This document shows positions 1-8,516 of a stretch of DNA of 64,000 nt, piece by piece. Both the position numbers and the translations under genes were made by a program. The notes beneath the pieces are model-generated. The model did not search any database. It had not been told where the DNA came from and saw only the letters and a list, made by a program, of their open reading frames with translations. The stretch covers positions 62,001-126,000 of the forward strand of contig JAISWZ010000649.1 of NCBI GenBank assembly GCA_031270945.1, read 5' to 3'. The DNA is from Clostridiales bacterium. Its GTDB lineage: Bacteria > Bacillota > Clostridia > Lachnospirales > WQUN01. Every line of letters begins with the position of its first letter. Position 1 is the first letter of the stretch.

Positions 1-1
1 G

Positions 2-640
2 TCAAATTTAAAGTTGCTTCCGGAGCAAGAGCAAGCCCTTGGTGCCATATTAGAAGAGACAGTTGTCCGCCTTATAAACTGGATGGTAGACAGCTGTGTT
101 TTAGCGTATATGCGTGTCTACGATCAGAACCGGAGAAACTCAACCACAAGTCAAAAGCTGATATTTGCAAGCTGCGAAATGCTTCGCTGTTACGCAAGCC
201 TTTGCGAAAGCGTGGAAACCGCGCTGGCCGCCAAATCGCTTGAATCCGAAATCTTCGTTTACAGCGAACTGCGCTCGCTGATATTGTTGAGCAAATTTAA
301 GGATATCAGCTTGCCAATCCGAGCCTATGTCCGCAGAGACGGAAACGCGCTCATAGAAACAGCCTTCGCTTTCAACACCAAGTCAGGGGCTCGTGTTTCC
401 CTTGAAGTCAAAGCGCCCTCGGAAAAAGGGATTTCAGGCAGCCAATCGCTTGAAGTCACTGGCGCTGAATATTCGATCACTTTCTGCGAAGGCCTGGGAC
501 ATATCCATGACAAGGCTATCTCAATACCAATGTATCATATTGACAGGCTTCCGGCAATAATAGATATCATTGACACAGCCCACGCTCGCCATGTGAGCTT
601 GGAGAAGAGCTATGAATTGCATGCTCAGTTGCAAGATTAG
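2..640 (+). CDS. Hypothetical protein, 5' end outside window
   Basis: The frame is open from the window edge to the TAG at 638-640, so the true start probably lies upstream; a TTG at 14 is the first possible start inside the window. At least 208 residues. The N-terminal two thirds look helical (a run of Leu/Ala/Glu with 'CEMLRCYASLCESVE'); the C-terminal part is more beta-like. I see no signal peptide, membrane segment or catalytic motif and do not recognise the family. It is the only plus-strand gene in the first 5 kb and has no visible partner. Confidence 0.6.
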   Translation, partial: SNLKLLPEQEQALGAILEETVVRLINWMVDSCVLAYMRVYDQNRRNSTTSQKLIFASCEMLRCYASLCESVETALAAKSLESEIFVYSELRSLILLSKFKDISLPIRAYVRRDGNALIETAFAFNTKSGARVSLEVKAPSEKGISGSQSLEVTGAEYSITFCEGLGHIHDKAISIPMYHIDRLPAIIDIIDTAHARHVSLEKSYELHAQLQD

Positions 641-648
641 AAGGCCGG

Positions 649-677
649 GAGGGCAGACTCGATTGGGGTAGGCCCTC
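649..677 (+). terminator. Weak stem-loop after the first gene
   Basis: GAGGGC (649-654) pairs with GCCCTC (672-677) across a 17-nt loop, 9 bases after the stop at 640. There is no clear T-run, so terminator function is only a suggestion. Confidence 0.25.
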
Positions 678-935
678 TCGTTACTCGGTTCATATTGCAG
701 TATACTTAACATTCTATGTAATGCTGCGTGTGCTTTGCATCTCTAATCCTCCCCCTCTTTCAAAAGCTAGACCCATTGCCGCCTCTGAGTTGAAGCGGAA
801 CTGGTTAATTCCGCCTGGCATGCCATATCCCATAATTTGTTCTTCATACTGTAATAGAACGCAAGAAACCCGCGTTATTGTTGCGAATGCACCCTCTCGC
901 CATGGACAGATATCGATATATCGCTTATCAATTAA

Positions 936-958
936 AGAGCCCCCTGCATGGGGGCTCT
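936..958 (-). terminator. Rho-independent terminator for the 699-aa stalk protein
   Basis: Perfect 9-bp stem AGAGCCCCC/GGGGGCTCT with a 5-nt loop, 26 bases past the stop of the minus-strand gene ending at 984. On the minus strand it is followed by a short T-rich stretch (CTTTAATT). Confidence 0.6.
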
Positions 959-983
959 CGGGCAAGTTCCAATCATTTCATCT

Positions 984-3083
984 CTAAAACCCTTCCAAAA
1001 TATCCAGCGCTCCAGTAGCGTAAGGATTGAAAGCGTATATGTTCTGCTCTTCCCCATTCTCATAAACCAGGACGCTGTTGCTGTACTTGTCAACCCATAA
1101 AGATGTGCCTGACGCTCCTTTGAAAAAGTAAAACCTGTCATTGCCGCTTGTCACGCCAAGGCTGGAAATGGTGTACCGCTGGCTGTCCTGCAATGAGGCG
1201 GAAGCGGGCTTCTGGCTCAAGGGTTCCATCTTCGCCAGATACTTTTCCTCATACGCGTCAGCAAGCTCCTGCTTGACCAATTCAACCGCCGCGCTCTCGT
1301 CCATGGCGATTGCTGTTTCAGGATACCTGCTTACTATGGCATGCGGCATCCCAGTTACGTATCCAGCGCCTCCTTCGCCTCCATCTGACCATTCCACGCT
1401 GCAGCTGAGAGACTCAGCTATAAATCTCAACGGCACGTATGTATATCCGCCTATGATCCTGGGCGCAACGTCTATCTGAATTTCCTTGCCGTCAAGCTGC
1501 GGGCTTGTGCTTCCTATTACCAGAGTGATCATGTGATCACCGTCATTGATTGTGACAGTGCTAGTTTTCTCATCCCATCCAACAGTCGCGCCTAAAGTTT
1601 CAGAGATTAGCCTAAGCGGCACAAGGCTTCTCCCGCTCTCAAGAGTGACGTTGGCGTTTTTTATGATCGAGCCGTTGATGAAAAGCCCCGTGAATCCGCC
1701 TGGAAAAGACTCCACCGATCCGTCAGAGTACCTCACTTGGGGCGGAGTCATGTTTCCCATAATAGTTACTCCAGCAAGATTTGTTTCAGGTGCCTTAACC
1801 TGGTTGTAGTCATAGTTCTCAACTATCCCGCCAAAGTTGTCAAGCCCAGGCTCCACCCCTGCCGCCGTATAATAGGTTCCGCTGAATATCGCGCCTGTAG
1901 CCTTGTTGAAAAGAACTGTTGTCTTCACTTCAGGAATCCCGAAAACATAGTATCCGCCAAGATCGGGCATAGACTCGAATTGCAGTGCCCTGACCTCTTT
2001 GAAGATGGCAGGGCTATATCCTGTCATGCTCTTCTCGTCAGCCTCTATCCTGCTGTCAAACTCTTTCTTTATGATACCCAATGCGTATTCCTTTGTGTAG
2101 CTCTGCTCAACGGTTTCGCTCTCAATAGCCAGCACCTTCAACCCGGCATAGCTAAACAAGTCGTTGACGCTCACTTTCACTCCATACGCGTTCGGTATCT
2201 CGCTTGCAGGGACGTATTCATTTCCGTCTATCAGAGTAGGCTTAAATGCGCTTGAGTTCGCGGCAAGCTTCCCGCTAAACGCCTCAACAGGCACATAAGC
2301 CTCTCCTCCTCGGTTGCTAATGCCGTAGGATGGCACAAATGTGCCATCAATCATCAGCACCCAATTTTCCGGCAGTTCCGAGTTGTTCACATTAGGATAA
2401 GGGAACTGGTCATAGCTGAAATCTGGATATAAGGCATATAATCCTGTCCAAGCCAAGTCCTGGTCTTGCGTCAAGCTGTAGTTCAGCCCTGGATCCCCAA
2501 CCCGCAAGGGGTAGGCGCTTAGCAGAGCGTCAATCGCAAAATCAGTCACCTCTTTGCTTGTGTACTCGATTTTCGTCAACCCTATTGGCTCTCTTACAGG
2601 CGACTGCTCTTGAAACTCCCTCTTTGTAACCTCTTTGCCGCCCAAGTAAAACTTTTCGCTCAGGATCTTGCTTGTGTTAAAGTCCAGCTCTGTGTAGCTT
2701 GATTCAACCGACCCCACTTCTGTCAGCTTGAACTCCTCATCCAGCCTTGATATCGAATAGCTCAGAGAATCGCCCTCCCTGTACAGCACATATATCCCTT
2801 TGCCATCGCTTCCAGCCAGATACGCGCTTTCAGATCCAGCCTTGATAGTCGCCTTGTTTTCCGCTTTCCCGTTCACGATAGATATGACATCTATGTCAGT
2901 TGTCCTTGATATCAACTCTGGGGTTCCGTCTCCATCAACATCGTACAGGCCCGCAACTTGCGCCGAAGAGCCCGACAAGTATTCCTTGTACAACTCCATC
3001 CAAGCCTCAGAAGGCAGGGCTTGGCTTGGCATAAGCACTGAGGCTAAAAAGATTAATCCTATTGACAGCAACTTGCTCAACAT
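984..3083 (-). CDS. Secreted protein with paired copper-amine-oxidase-like stalk domains
   Basis: 699 aa, ATG start with GAGGTGA five bases upstream. Residues 1-25 form a signal peptide ending near 'PSQALPSEA'. Residues 45-75 carry 'DVDGDGTPELI', a calcium-binding FG-GAP/VCBS-like motif. Residues about 465-577 hold two tandem repeats typical of the copper amine oxidase N-terminal domain (PF07833 type), each with the 'YVPLRFIAESL' / 'LVPLRLISETL' signature. In Bacillota such domains are wall or stalk modules and do not imply amine oxidase activity; no catalytic oxidase domain is present. The middle (80-460) and the tail are unassigned. Likely exported and cell-envelope associated; substrate unknown. 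Monocistronic with its own terminator. Confidence 0.75.
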   Translation of the reverse strand: MLSKLLSIGLIFLASVLMPSQALPSEAWMELYKEYLSGSSAQVAGLYDVDGDGTPELISRTTDIDVISIVNGKAENKATIKAGSESAYLAGSDGKGIYVLYREGDSLSYSISRLDEEFKLTEVGSVESSYTELDFNTSKILSEKFYLGGKEVTKREFQEQSPVREPIGLTKIEYTSKEVTDFAIDALLSAYPLRVGDPGLNYSLTQDQDLAWTGLYALYPDFSYDQFPYPNVNNSELPENWVLMIDGTFVPSYGISNRGGEAYVPVEAFSGKLAANSSAFKPTLIDGNEYVPASEIPNAYGVKVSVNDLFSYAGLKVLAIESETVEQSYTKEYALGIIKKEFDSRIEADEKSMTGYSPAIFKEVRALQFESMPDLGGYYVFGIPEVKTTVLFNKATGAIFSGTYYTAAGVEPGLDNFGGIVENYDYNQVKAPETNLAGVTIMGNMTPPQVRYSDGSVESFPGGFTGLFINGSIIKNANVTLESGRSLVPLRLISETLGATVGWDEKTSTVTINDGDHMITLVIGSTSPQLDGKEIQIDVAPRIIGGYTYVPLRFIAESLSCSVEWSDGGEGGAGYVTGMPHAIVSRYPETAIAMDESAAVELVKQELADAYEEKYLAKMEPLSQKPASASLQDSQRYTISSLGVTSGNDRFYFFKGASGTSLWVDKYSNSVLVYENGEEQNIYAFNPYATGALDILEGF

Positions 3084-3730
3084 GTTGTCACCTCGTCATT
3101 GTATTTGTTGTTCTTATCATATGGTTTAGGTTTCAGGATTTGTCAGATTATGATTTCAAGCGTACTGCAAGCGATGCGTGCTGGTGCCTGTTCAAAGGCT
3201 GGCAACGGTAAATGGATTCCGCACTTGAGCGCTCGTCTTTATATTTAAAGCTTCATTCGATCAATCATTTGTTAGTCCTCTTTAGAAGCCCCGCAATATA
3301 GCCTTAAATTAAACACCAATACTTGGTTCAATCCCTCTTGCCTCTGCCAGCGCTATGAGATGTTGCCCCCTCTCCCAAAGCTTCTAGCTATCCCGGTATA
3401 TGCCCATGCTTATCCTTCACGCGCCAGTCAGAAGCGAACAAGAAAAGAAAAGCAATCCTTTGCTAATTTCGATTCATTTTCTTATATTTCAGCCTTTTTC
3501 GAGCACGTCCATCTTATCATATTCGATTAGCCATGTAAAGACACTTTAGAGCATATCCCAAAATTATATCCGAGGCAGCGAAAAAATCCGGATGTTTGCT
3601 CGCAGAAGCCCGAGCAAACTAGTAGAAGCGTTCGCCAGGATTTTTCCGCTGCCATTTCGGAATTTTGGGATATGCTCTTATTGTGCCACTCGCTTCCAGA
3701 TTTGCGGATTACGCAAAACGTCCAAAAATC
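3084..3730. other. Intergenic region holding one palindromic repeat
   Basis: No credible coding sequence. Besides the palindromic element at 3549-3677 I see only AT-rich sequence. Promoter elements for the gene starting at 3083 should lie in 3090-3180 but no consensus pair stands out. Confidence 0.5.
3549..3677. repeat. Palindromic element copy 1 (GAGCATATCCC family)
   Basis: The 5' arm GAGCATATCCCAAAATTA and 3' arm AATTTTGGGATATGCTC are inverted complements enclosing about 95 bp that is itself imperfectly palindromic (AAAAAATCCGG ... AGGATTTTTCCG). TTA is present directly on both sides (3546-3548 and 3678-3680), as expected of a target duplication. This is the only copy found outside the FtsZ-like island. 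Confidence 0.8.
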
Positions 3731-3759
3731 AATAAAAAAGGAAGAGCGCAAGCTCTTCC
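3731..3759 (-). terminator. Rho-independent terminator
   Basis: GGAAGAGC-GCAA-GCTCTTCC (3740-3759) followed on the minus strand by TTTTTTATT, 18 bases past the stop of the gene ending at 3777. A textbook intrinsic terminator. Confidence 0.85.
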
Positions 3760-3776
3760 GAATGTAGCTGGCAATA

Positions 3777-4928
3777 CTAGTATTGCGGCTCCGCAGTCGG
3801 TATTGGTGTAGGCGGGTACTCTTCTCGTATAATATATCGTGCCGTGCCTACATCATTTTCGAACCTGGTCATGAGAGATCTCACCTTCACTCTAGGCTCG
3901 CCATAAAATATATTCGCCATTCTGCCATCTTCCATAAGGTAGCCATCATACCGCCTTCCGCTTCCTCTAGAGTAATGTGGATACCCTATAAGCGCCACGA
4001 CTTGCTTTATGGTCATGTCGCGCTTTACCAGGTAAAGCTCATCATACGAAAGAGGCGGGCCAACTTTGTACATATTCGCTCTATCAGTGTCAGATACCAG
4101 CCTTGCTGTATTTTCGTCTGCCCAGCCTAATTCTGTGTCAAAGGCGTTTGCCACTTCGAGAATCGGCAAGTATATGATTCCATTGTGCACCAGCGCCTTG
4201 TTTATTAGATCCGACGTCTCTCCTTCGACTGTTACTTTTATTCCCCGCAAATCCACTTTGATGCTTTCTATCACAGGTTCCACGCGCGGCGTGGGCGATG
4301 GAGAGGGGGTTGGTGAAGGCGTTGGCGTAGCTGTGGGCATAGGCGTCGGAGTTTCCCTAGTAAACTTTTCCTCAGGAGGAGGTGTCGATGGCCGGTAATT
4401 TAAAATCACTTCCGCAGGTTCTGACGGCTTTAAAGGATTTAAAGCAAATATCGCAATTAATTCATCATAAAACATACTACTCTGGATTTTCAACACTCGA
4501 CCATCCACCAAGTTATACTTTAAGTAGATCCATCCCCAATCAACTTCACGCTTTACAGGGTATCCCAGCAACTTTGTTATTTCCTCTTCGGTCATATCCC
4601 ATTTAAGCAGCGAGGCTTTTTCCAGATAAATGGGAGTTCCGTCACTTAGGTGATCGCTTTTTATATAAACATATTTGTTGCTTGTGACTATTGTCAACCT
4701 AACCAAACTGGACAGGGCGCGAGATGACACATAGACCGTCCCGTTATGCCTTAAAGCAGTAGGTCTTGAGCTATTAGTATCCAGCTCGACTTTTTCCCCG
4801 TTGAGAGATCCCTCAATGTTGAAAAACTCAACGTCCATGGATTGTGTTAACGGCGCAGCCATGGCTGAGTTTGATGCACCTGTGATCAAAAAGCATACTG
4901 CAATAAAACAAGCGAATATACGTTTCAA
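3777..4928 (-). CDS. Secreted protein with internally duplicated stalk-like and 'LxGYP' domains
   Basis: 383 aa, TTG start with GAGGAG nine bases upstream. A signal peptide (1-24, 'ASNSAMAA') is followed by two similar halves separated by a Pro/Thr/Ser-rich linker (about residues 188-215, repeated TPTPSP). Each half has a short copper-amine-oxidase-N-like segment ('GTVYVSSRALSSL' and 'GIIYLPILEVANAF') and then a segment containing 'MTEEEITKLLGYP' or 'MTIKQVVALIGYP', resembling a small BamE/SmpA-like fold. The halves look like an ancient duplication. The linker suggests a wall-spanning, exported protein. No enzyme motif seen; function unknown. Confidence 0.7.
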   Translation of the reverse strand: MKRIFACFIAVCFLITGASNSAMAAPLTQSMDVEFFNIEGSLNGEKVELDTNSSRPTALRHNGTVYVSSRALSSLVRLTIVTSNKYVYIKSDHLSDGTPIYLEKASLLKWDMTEEEITKLLGYPVKREVDWGWIYLKYNLVDGRVLKIQSSMFYDELIAIFALNPLKPSEPAEVILNYRPSTPPPEEKFTRETPTPMPTATPTPSPTPSPSPTPRVEPVIESIKVDLRGIKVTVEGETSDLINKALVHNGIIYLPILEVANAFDTELGWADENTARLVSDTDRANMYKVGPPLSYDELYLVKRDMTIKQVVALIGYPHYSRGSGRRYDGYLMEDGRMANIFYGEPRVKVRSLMTRFENDVGTARYIIREEYPPTPIPTAEPQY

Positions 4929-5660
4929 GGTTTATACTCCTCTCTGTTGATTAAAACGCTGTAGCTTAACGATTCTATTTAACTCTAATTATTTATTAGC
5001 CAATTTTTTTATCTTTGCAGCCTCCTCTGCCATTCCCATAATAGCAAGAAATAAAACCGACTGTTGTTCCATTTTCTTTTATTCTTAAATTTCTCTCACC
5101 TAATTGCATCTCCAATTCGAAGACTTTATTGCTTCCATACCGTTCTCATTATTTCATTTATGTCTAAAAAATGCTGATATGACATTTGCTTCCTGCGTGA
5201 TAAATTATCCCGAACCCAAACATTTCAAATATTCATTTATCCTATGTAGCTAGCATACAAGTTAAATCATAAAGTTTTATTATCATCTTTGTAACCTAAA
5301 CATTGATTCCGGTTCCAAAATCGCGTTTAATTCCACATAATCTCAACACGTCATTCTGGCGTTCTAGACTTCTTAAATTCTAAACCGCTTTTTACGCTTA
5401 CATTTGCGTAAAAGTTTTATTCTCTCACATTTCCTTGTTCTGTCTAACGTCCTGCTTTGCAAGCATAAGTATCACATCATTAAACTTCCAGCCTTTTTAT
5501 CTTTAAACCCATTCGCCTTCTGTAACAGCTATTTGCCATCCGTTTCCTTTCTCATATTGTCATATTTCAACCTCCGAGCCCGCTTGCCCCTCAGCGCCCT
5601 TTTTCTTGATAAACAAGCCCTTTCTTCCTTTCCAAAGTCGCATTAATGCATCAATTGGCA
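4929..5660. other. AT-rich intergenic region, no feature recognised
   Basis: About 730 bases of AT-rich sequence. An 80-codon open frame at 5404-5646 lacks a ribosome binding site and looks random. Nothing else stands out on either strand. Confidence 0.5.
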
Positions 5661-5689
5661 TTGCAATTACCAGCTAAATATGATAAGAT
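5661..5689 (+). promoter_or_regulatory. Candidate sigma-A promoter for the HicB-like gene
   Basis: TTGCAA (5661-5666), 17-bp spacer, TAAGAT (5684-5689), about 115 bases upstream of the GTG start at 5804. Both boxes deviate from consensus. Confidence 0.35.
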
Positions 5690-5803
5690 AATTGCTGTCC
5701 CAGAGGCACAGCCAGCTGTTCGGCGCTGCCTTTCCAATCATCCGGGACGCTGCGCAAAAGCCAAAACAAACGCCGTTTGAGATTTCACAAAAGGAGATTT
5801 CTT

Positions 5804-6073
5804 GTGAGCACTGCAATGGAGTACCGAGGCTACTATGGAACCATCGAGTTCTCTGCATCTGATGAAGCCCTTACGGGAACGGTCGTTGGAATATCGAACC
5901 CGATCCCCTTTGAAGGCGATAGCCTTAAAAGCCTAAGGGAAGATTTCGAGGCCGCTGTAGACGGCTACCTCGACGCCTGCGCCAGGACAGGTGTTGAGCC
6001 AGAAAAATCGTACAAACGCTTTGACGGCAATCCGCCTAGCCTTCACAAAGGGCTTTCCTTCATGCGCTTCTAA
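5804..6073 (+). CDS. Orphan HicB-family antitoxin-like protein
   Basis: 89 aa from GTG 5804, chosen because AAGGAG lies seven bases upstream. Residues 5-75 ('MEYRGYYGTIEFSASD', 'VVGISNPIPFEGDSLKSL', 'AVDGYLDACARTGVEPEK') match the RNase H-like partial fold of HicB antitoxins, including the usual 'FEG.S...L...F..AVD.YL..C' pattern. HicB proteins normally continue into a ribbon-helix-helix or HTH DNA-binding region; here the tail is only about 15 residues ending 'LSFMRF', so the DNA-binding part is missing or degenerate. No HicA-sized ORF lies on either side. It may be a relic or a solitary regulator. Confidence 0.7.
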   Translation: MSTAMEYRGYYGTIEFSASDEALTGTVVGISNPIPFEGDSLKSLREDFEAAVDGYLDACARTGVEPEKSYKRFDGNPPSLHKGLSFMRF

Positions 6074-6152
6074 TATGAGCCAGACTTCCCAGCGCATTAG
6101 GGATGTGCTCTAAAGCGTTCCAAATCCAGTCCATGTTGCATTCAAAGATCGT

Positions 6153-6182
6153 AAAGGGGCATGCCATTCGGCATGCCCCTTT
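6153..6182 (+). terminator. Strong stem-loop after the HicB-like gene
   Basis: Perfect 13-bp stem AAAGGGGCATGCC/GGCATGCCCCTTT with loop ATTC, about 80 bases past the stop. The T-run is limited to the TTT closing the stem. Confidence 0.55.
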
Positions 6183-6520
6183 GGATCGTCCCGGGACTCC
6201 AGCCACTGCTCTTCAGTTCAGCGTACGCGTCTATATTTCTAGCTTCTGTTCAATAGCGCTCTTGCAAGCGCCCAAATGTGGACTTTGCTTGTCATTTCCC
6301 GCCTTTAAGAAACCGCTCCGCTAACGCTAGGCAAGTTTTCAACCTTACAGTAGTTAACGTCAATTTGCTGATTTTTTTCACTTGCCTATAACTCATTCTA
6401 CATTAATAGAGCAGACGTGTCAAGAAGAGACTTAGAAACTAAACACATCTCTCCAAAAAAGGCTTGCCATGCATCAAATTTCTTGCGCCATGTCCTAAAC
6501 AATCAGGTTCAGCGCCCCCA

Positions 6521-6690
6521 AATTTTAAGAAAACCGCTTGGTTTTCCGCCTTTATCTATGCCTCAAACTTTAAGAATCGGTTGGTTTTCCGCTTTTATCT
6601 ACGCACAAAATCTTAAGAATCGCTTAGTTTTCCGCTTTTATCTATACCCCAAATTTAAAAACGCTTGGCTTTCTGCCATTATGCACACTA
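6521..6690 (+). repeat. Four degenerate 42-45 bp tandem repeats
   Basis: Copies begin at about 6521, 6566, 6608 and 6652. Each contains CAAA(N)TTTAAGAA, then CGCTTGGTTTTCCGC, then TTTATCTA. It is non-coding, in the ~1 kb gap before the gene at 7241; function unknown. The rest of 6183-7130 is AT-rich with nothing recognised. Confidence 0.65.
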
Positions 6691-7130
6691 CACCACCAGC
6701 GCTATCCCCAGTGTCGGCACCTTACTTCAGCGCCTACCCATCTCACAAACTATCTTTGTTTGCACCGTAACACCCGCTCCGCCTCCAGCCAACCCAGTCA
6801 TCGCTCCACTATCCCCTTAACCCCTACCCCCTCTGCCTCCATCACAAGAGGCGCTGACCATCCCTTTCCTCAGCATCAACCCCTGACTTGCACTATATAT
6901 ACGAGCGAAATTAACTGCACTTAACTCTCAAAAAGCCTAATGCTTACAAACGATAACAACAAAATCAAAATCCTGATGTTTTCTGTCTCGATTATAAAAC
7001 GACACAACTGGCTGCCGCGTCGACGCCCTAATCCAACCCATAATTGGGTTCCAGTATCTAAACTTTCTCTAAATCGCGACCATAGCGGCAAAATAAATTC
7101 TTGATCTCGCCCAAAATTTTAATAAAACTA

Positions 7131-7159
7131 TTGCGCATGCCTTTTGAATATGTTATAAT
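7131..7159 (+). promoter_or_regulatory. Sigma-A-type promoter
   Basis: TTGCGC (7131-7136), 17-bp spacer, perfect TATAAT (7154-7159). It predicts a transcript start near 7166 and a ~75-nt leader to the ATG at 7241. Confidence 0.6.
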
Positions 7160-7240
7160 CCTTATGCGAGATGCAGGGGATGGCACCCATAACAAAAAAC
7201 TGCTGATGCATCTTCGCAAATCGCCTTGAGGTGTGGTGGA

Positions 7241-8035
7241 ATGACGAAAAGAGTCAACATACTGGACGAAAAGCTCATGCCAGTTGGTTTGACATTTCCA
7301 AGACGCGCCAAACAGCTGGTAGCCAAGGATAAAGCGACATGGTTCAATGATGAGCACACCGCCATTTTGTTGTCTTCCGCCAAGCCGGAAAGCTGCGAAA
7401 AAACGGAAGGCGCTGATATTATGGAAACCGCAAAGGTCGCAAGCGGTGCTGACGCAACAACCGAGTTGAAAGCTCCGAAGAAGTCTATCGTCAAAGACGC
7501 GTACCGCGATACCGAAAGCAAGGTTCTGAGCAGCTCACCTGTGGAGATTATCAAGAAAAGCAAAAAACGCACCCGTGAGCTCCACAACGCGTTCTCCCTG
7601 GTATTGTGGACAGGGGCGGCGCTAGTCTACTTTATAGCCAATTTTTTCTTGGGCAACACTTTTTCGCTTTCTTTCGATATGTCCTCACTATCCCCAACAT
7701 GGCTCATATTCGTCGTAGCGTCAATCATCGAATGCTCAGCGGAGATCTTCTTCTGCCACAAAGAGCTGGCAGTGCTTATCGAAAACATTGACCTCCGTCA
7801 GATCAATCCTAAAAACAAGACCGGAGACATCGATCTGCATAGCTACAAGAATCAGCTGACACGCAAAATACGCATCATGTCGTCAGCAGCCGTGTGGCTT
7901 CCTGTCACGCTGTGCTACTTTCTGACAGGATACATCTATGACGCCTGGGCGACCACATGGGTTCTTTTCGTGCTGGCTGCATTTTCCGAAATCGTGAGGA
8001 ATTTCGTAACAAAGCTCAAATCCAACGCTAGCTAA
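7241..8035 (+). CDS. Four-TM membrane protein with N-terminal 'RAKQLV' motif
   Basis: 264 aa; ATG 7241 is preferred because GAGGTG lies seven bases upstream. The first 45 residues ('TKRVNILDEKLMPVGLTF', 'PRRAKQLVAKDKATWFNDE') resemble a short cytoplasmic motif at the N-terminus of many clostridial membrane proteins. A charged linker (50-110) follows. Then there are two similar pairs of TM helices (about 118-175 and 212-260), each pair ending in W-TW-IF or TTWVLFVLAAF. Probably an integral membrane protein with both ends cytoplasmic. Function not recognised; it has its own promoter and terminator. Confidence 0.65.
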   Translation: MTKRVNILDEKLMPVGLTFPRRAKQLVAKDKATWFNDEHTAILLSSAKPESCEKTEGADIMETAKVASGADATTELKAPKKSIVKDAYRDTESKVLSSSPVEIIKKSKKRTRELHNAFSLVLWTGAALVYFIANFFLGNTFSLSFDMSSLSPTWLIFVVASIIECSAEIFFCHKELAVLIENIDLRQINPKNKTGDIDLHSYKNQLTRKIRIMSSAAVWLPVTLCYFLTGYIYDAWATTWVLFVLAAFSEIVRNFVTKLKSNAS

Positions 8036-8136
8036 ACCTATGGGCACTAGATCTCTATTCTTTATCGTATGGAGCTGCCCGGCTCGTATAGCGGGTATCG
8101 GTAAAATATAATTTCTATGCTCATCGGTCTAAGCTA

Positions 8137-8166
8137 CTAAGGGGCGCTCCCACGAGCGCCCCTTAG
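8137..8166 (+). terminator. Stem-loop terminator candidate
   Basis: Perfect 13-bp stem CTAAGGGGCGCTC/GAGCGCCCCTTAG with loop CCAC, 100 bases after the stop at 8035. ATATCTTTT follows on the plus strand. Confidence 0.65.
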
Positions 8167-8285
8167 ATATCTTTTGGGGATCTTTTGGGGTTTGGTTTTT
8201 GTTTTTGTTTTTTGGGTTTGATCTTTTTGGTCTTGGTTTTTTATCTTTTAGTTTTGGCTTTGGCTTTGGTTTTGGTTTTTATGCT
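8167..8285 (+). repeat. T/G-rich simple-sequence tract
   Basis: About 120 bases made almost only of T and G, with irregular TTTTGG, TTTTTG and TTTGGC units. It lies between the ends of two convergent genes. The remaining sequence to 8405 is ordinary AT-rich spacer. Confidence 0.7.
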
Positions 8286-8405
8286 TTGCCCTTTTAGCTC
8301 CTTGAGCTAATATTTGCTTGCTTAATATTAACTAACTATCAAACAAACTTAATCGCTCTTAAATATTCCCTTTCTGCCTCTTCCAAACCCAAACACCAAC
8401 CATCA

Positions 8406-8436
8406 AAGCAGGGCATGCCAAAGGCATGCCCTGCTT
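8406..8436 (-). terminator. Palindromic stem-loop downstream of the ABC operon
   Basis: A 14-bp stem (AAGCAGGGCATGCC and complement) with loop AAA. It shares the GGGCATGCC core with the hairpin at 6153. It lies 69 bases past the last gene of the minus-strand operon, with no strong T-run on that strand. Confidence 0.45.
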
Positions 8437-8494
8437 ATTTCAAGCTAAGTCCATCACATCTTCCCGCTCTGCTCCACCCGCCTAACGCTTTTCA

Positions 8495-8516
8495 AAAGGC
8501 CGTCTTACGGCTTTCC
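8495..8516 (-). terminator. Terminator overlapping the stop codon of the last operon gene
   Basis: On the minus strand AAAGCCGT-AAG-ACGGCCTTTT forms a compact hairpin ending in TTTT; the TAA stop at 8505-8507 sits in the loop region. Confidence 0.45.

Noticed and set aside
984-3083. Copper amine oxidase enzyme
   Set aside because: Only the non-catalytic N-terminal-like stalk repeats are present; no catalytic domain with the Asn-Tyr-Asp/Glu topaquinone motif.
5404-5646. 80-codon hydrophobic open frame
   Set aside because: AT-rich random-looking sequence with no ribosome binding site; hydrophobicity follows from T-rich codons.
6417-6770. 117-codon open frame on the plus strand
   Set aside because: It is generated by the 42-45 bp tandem repeats; no ribosome binding site.
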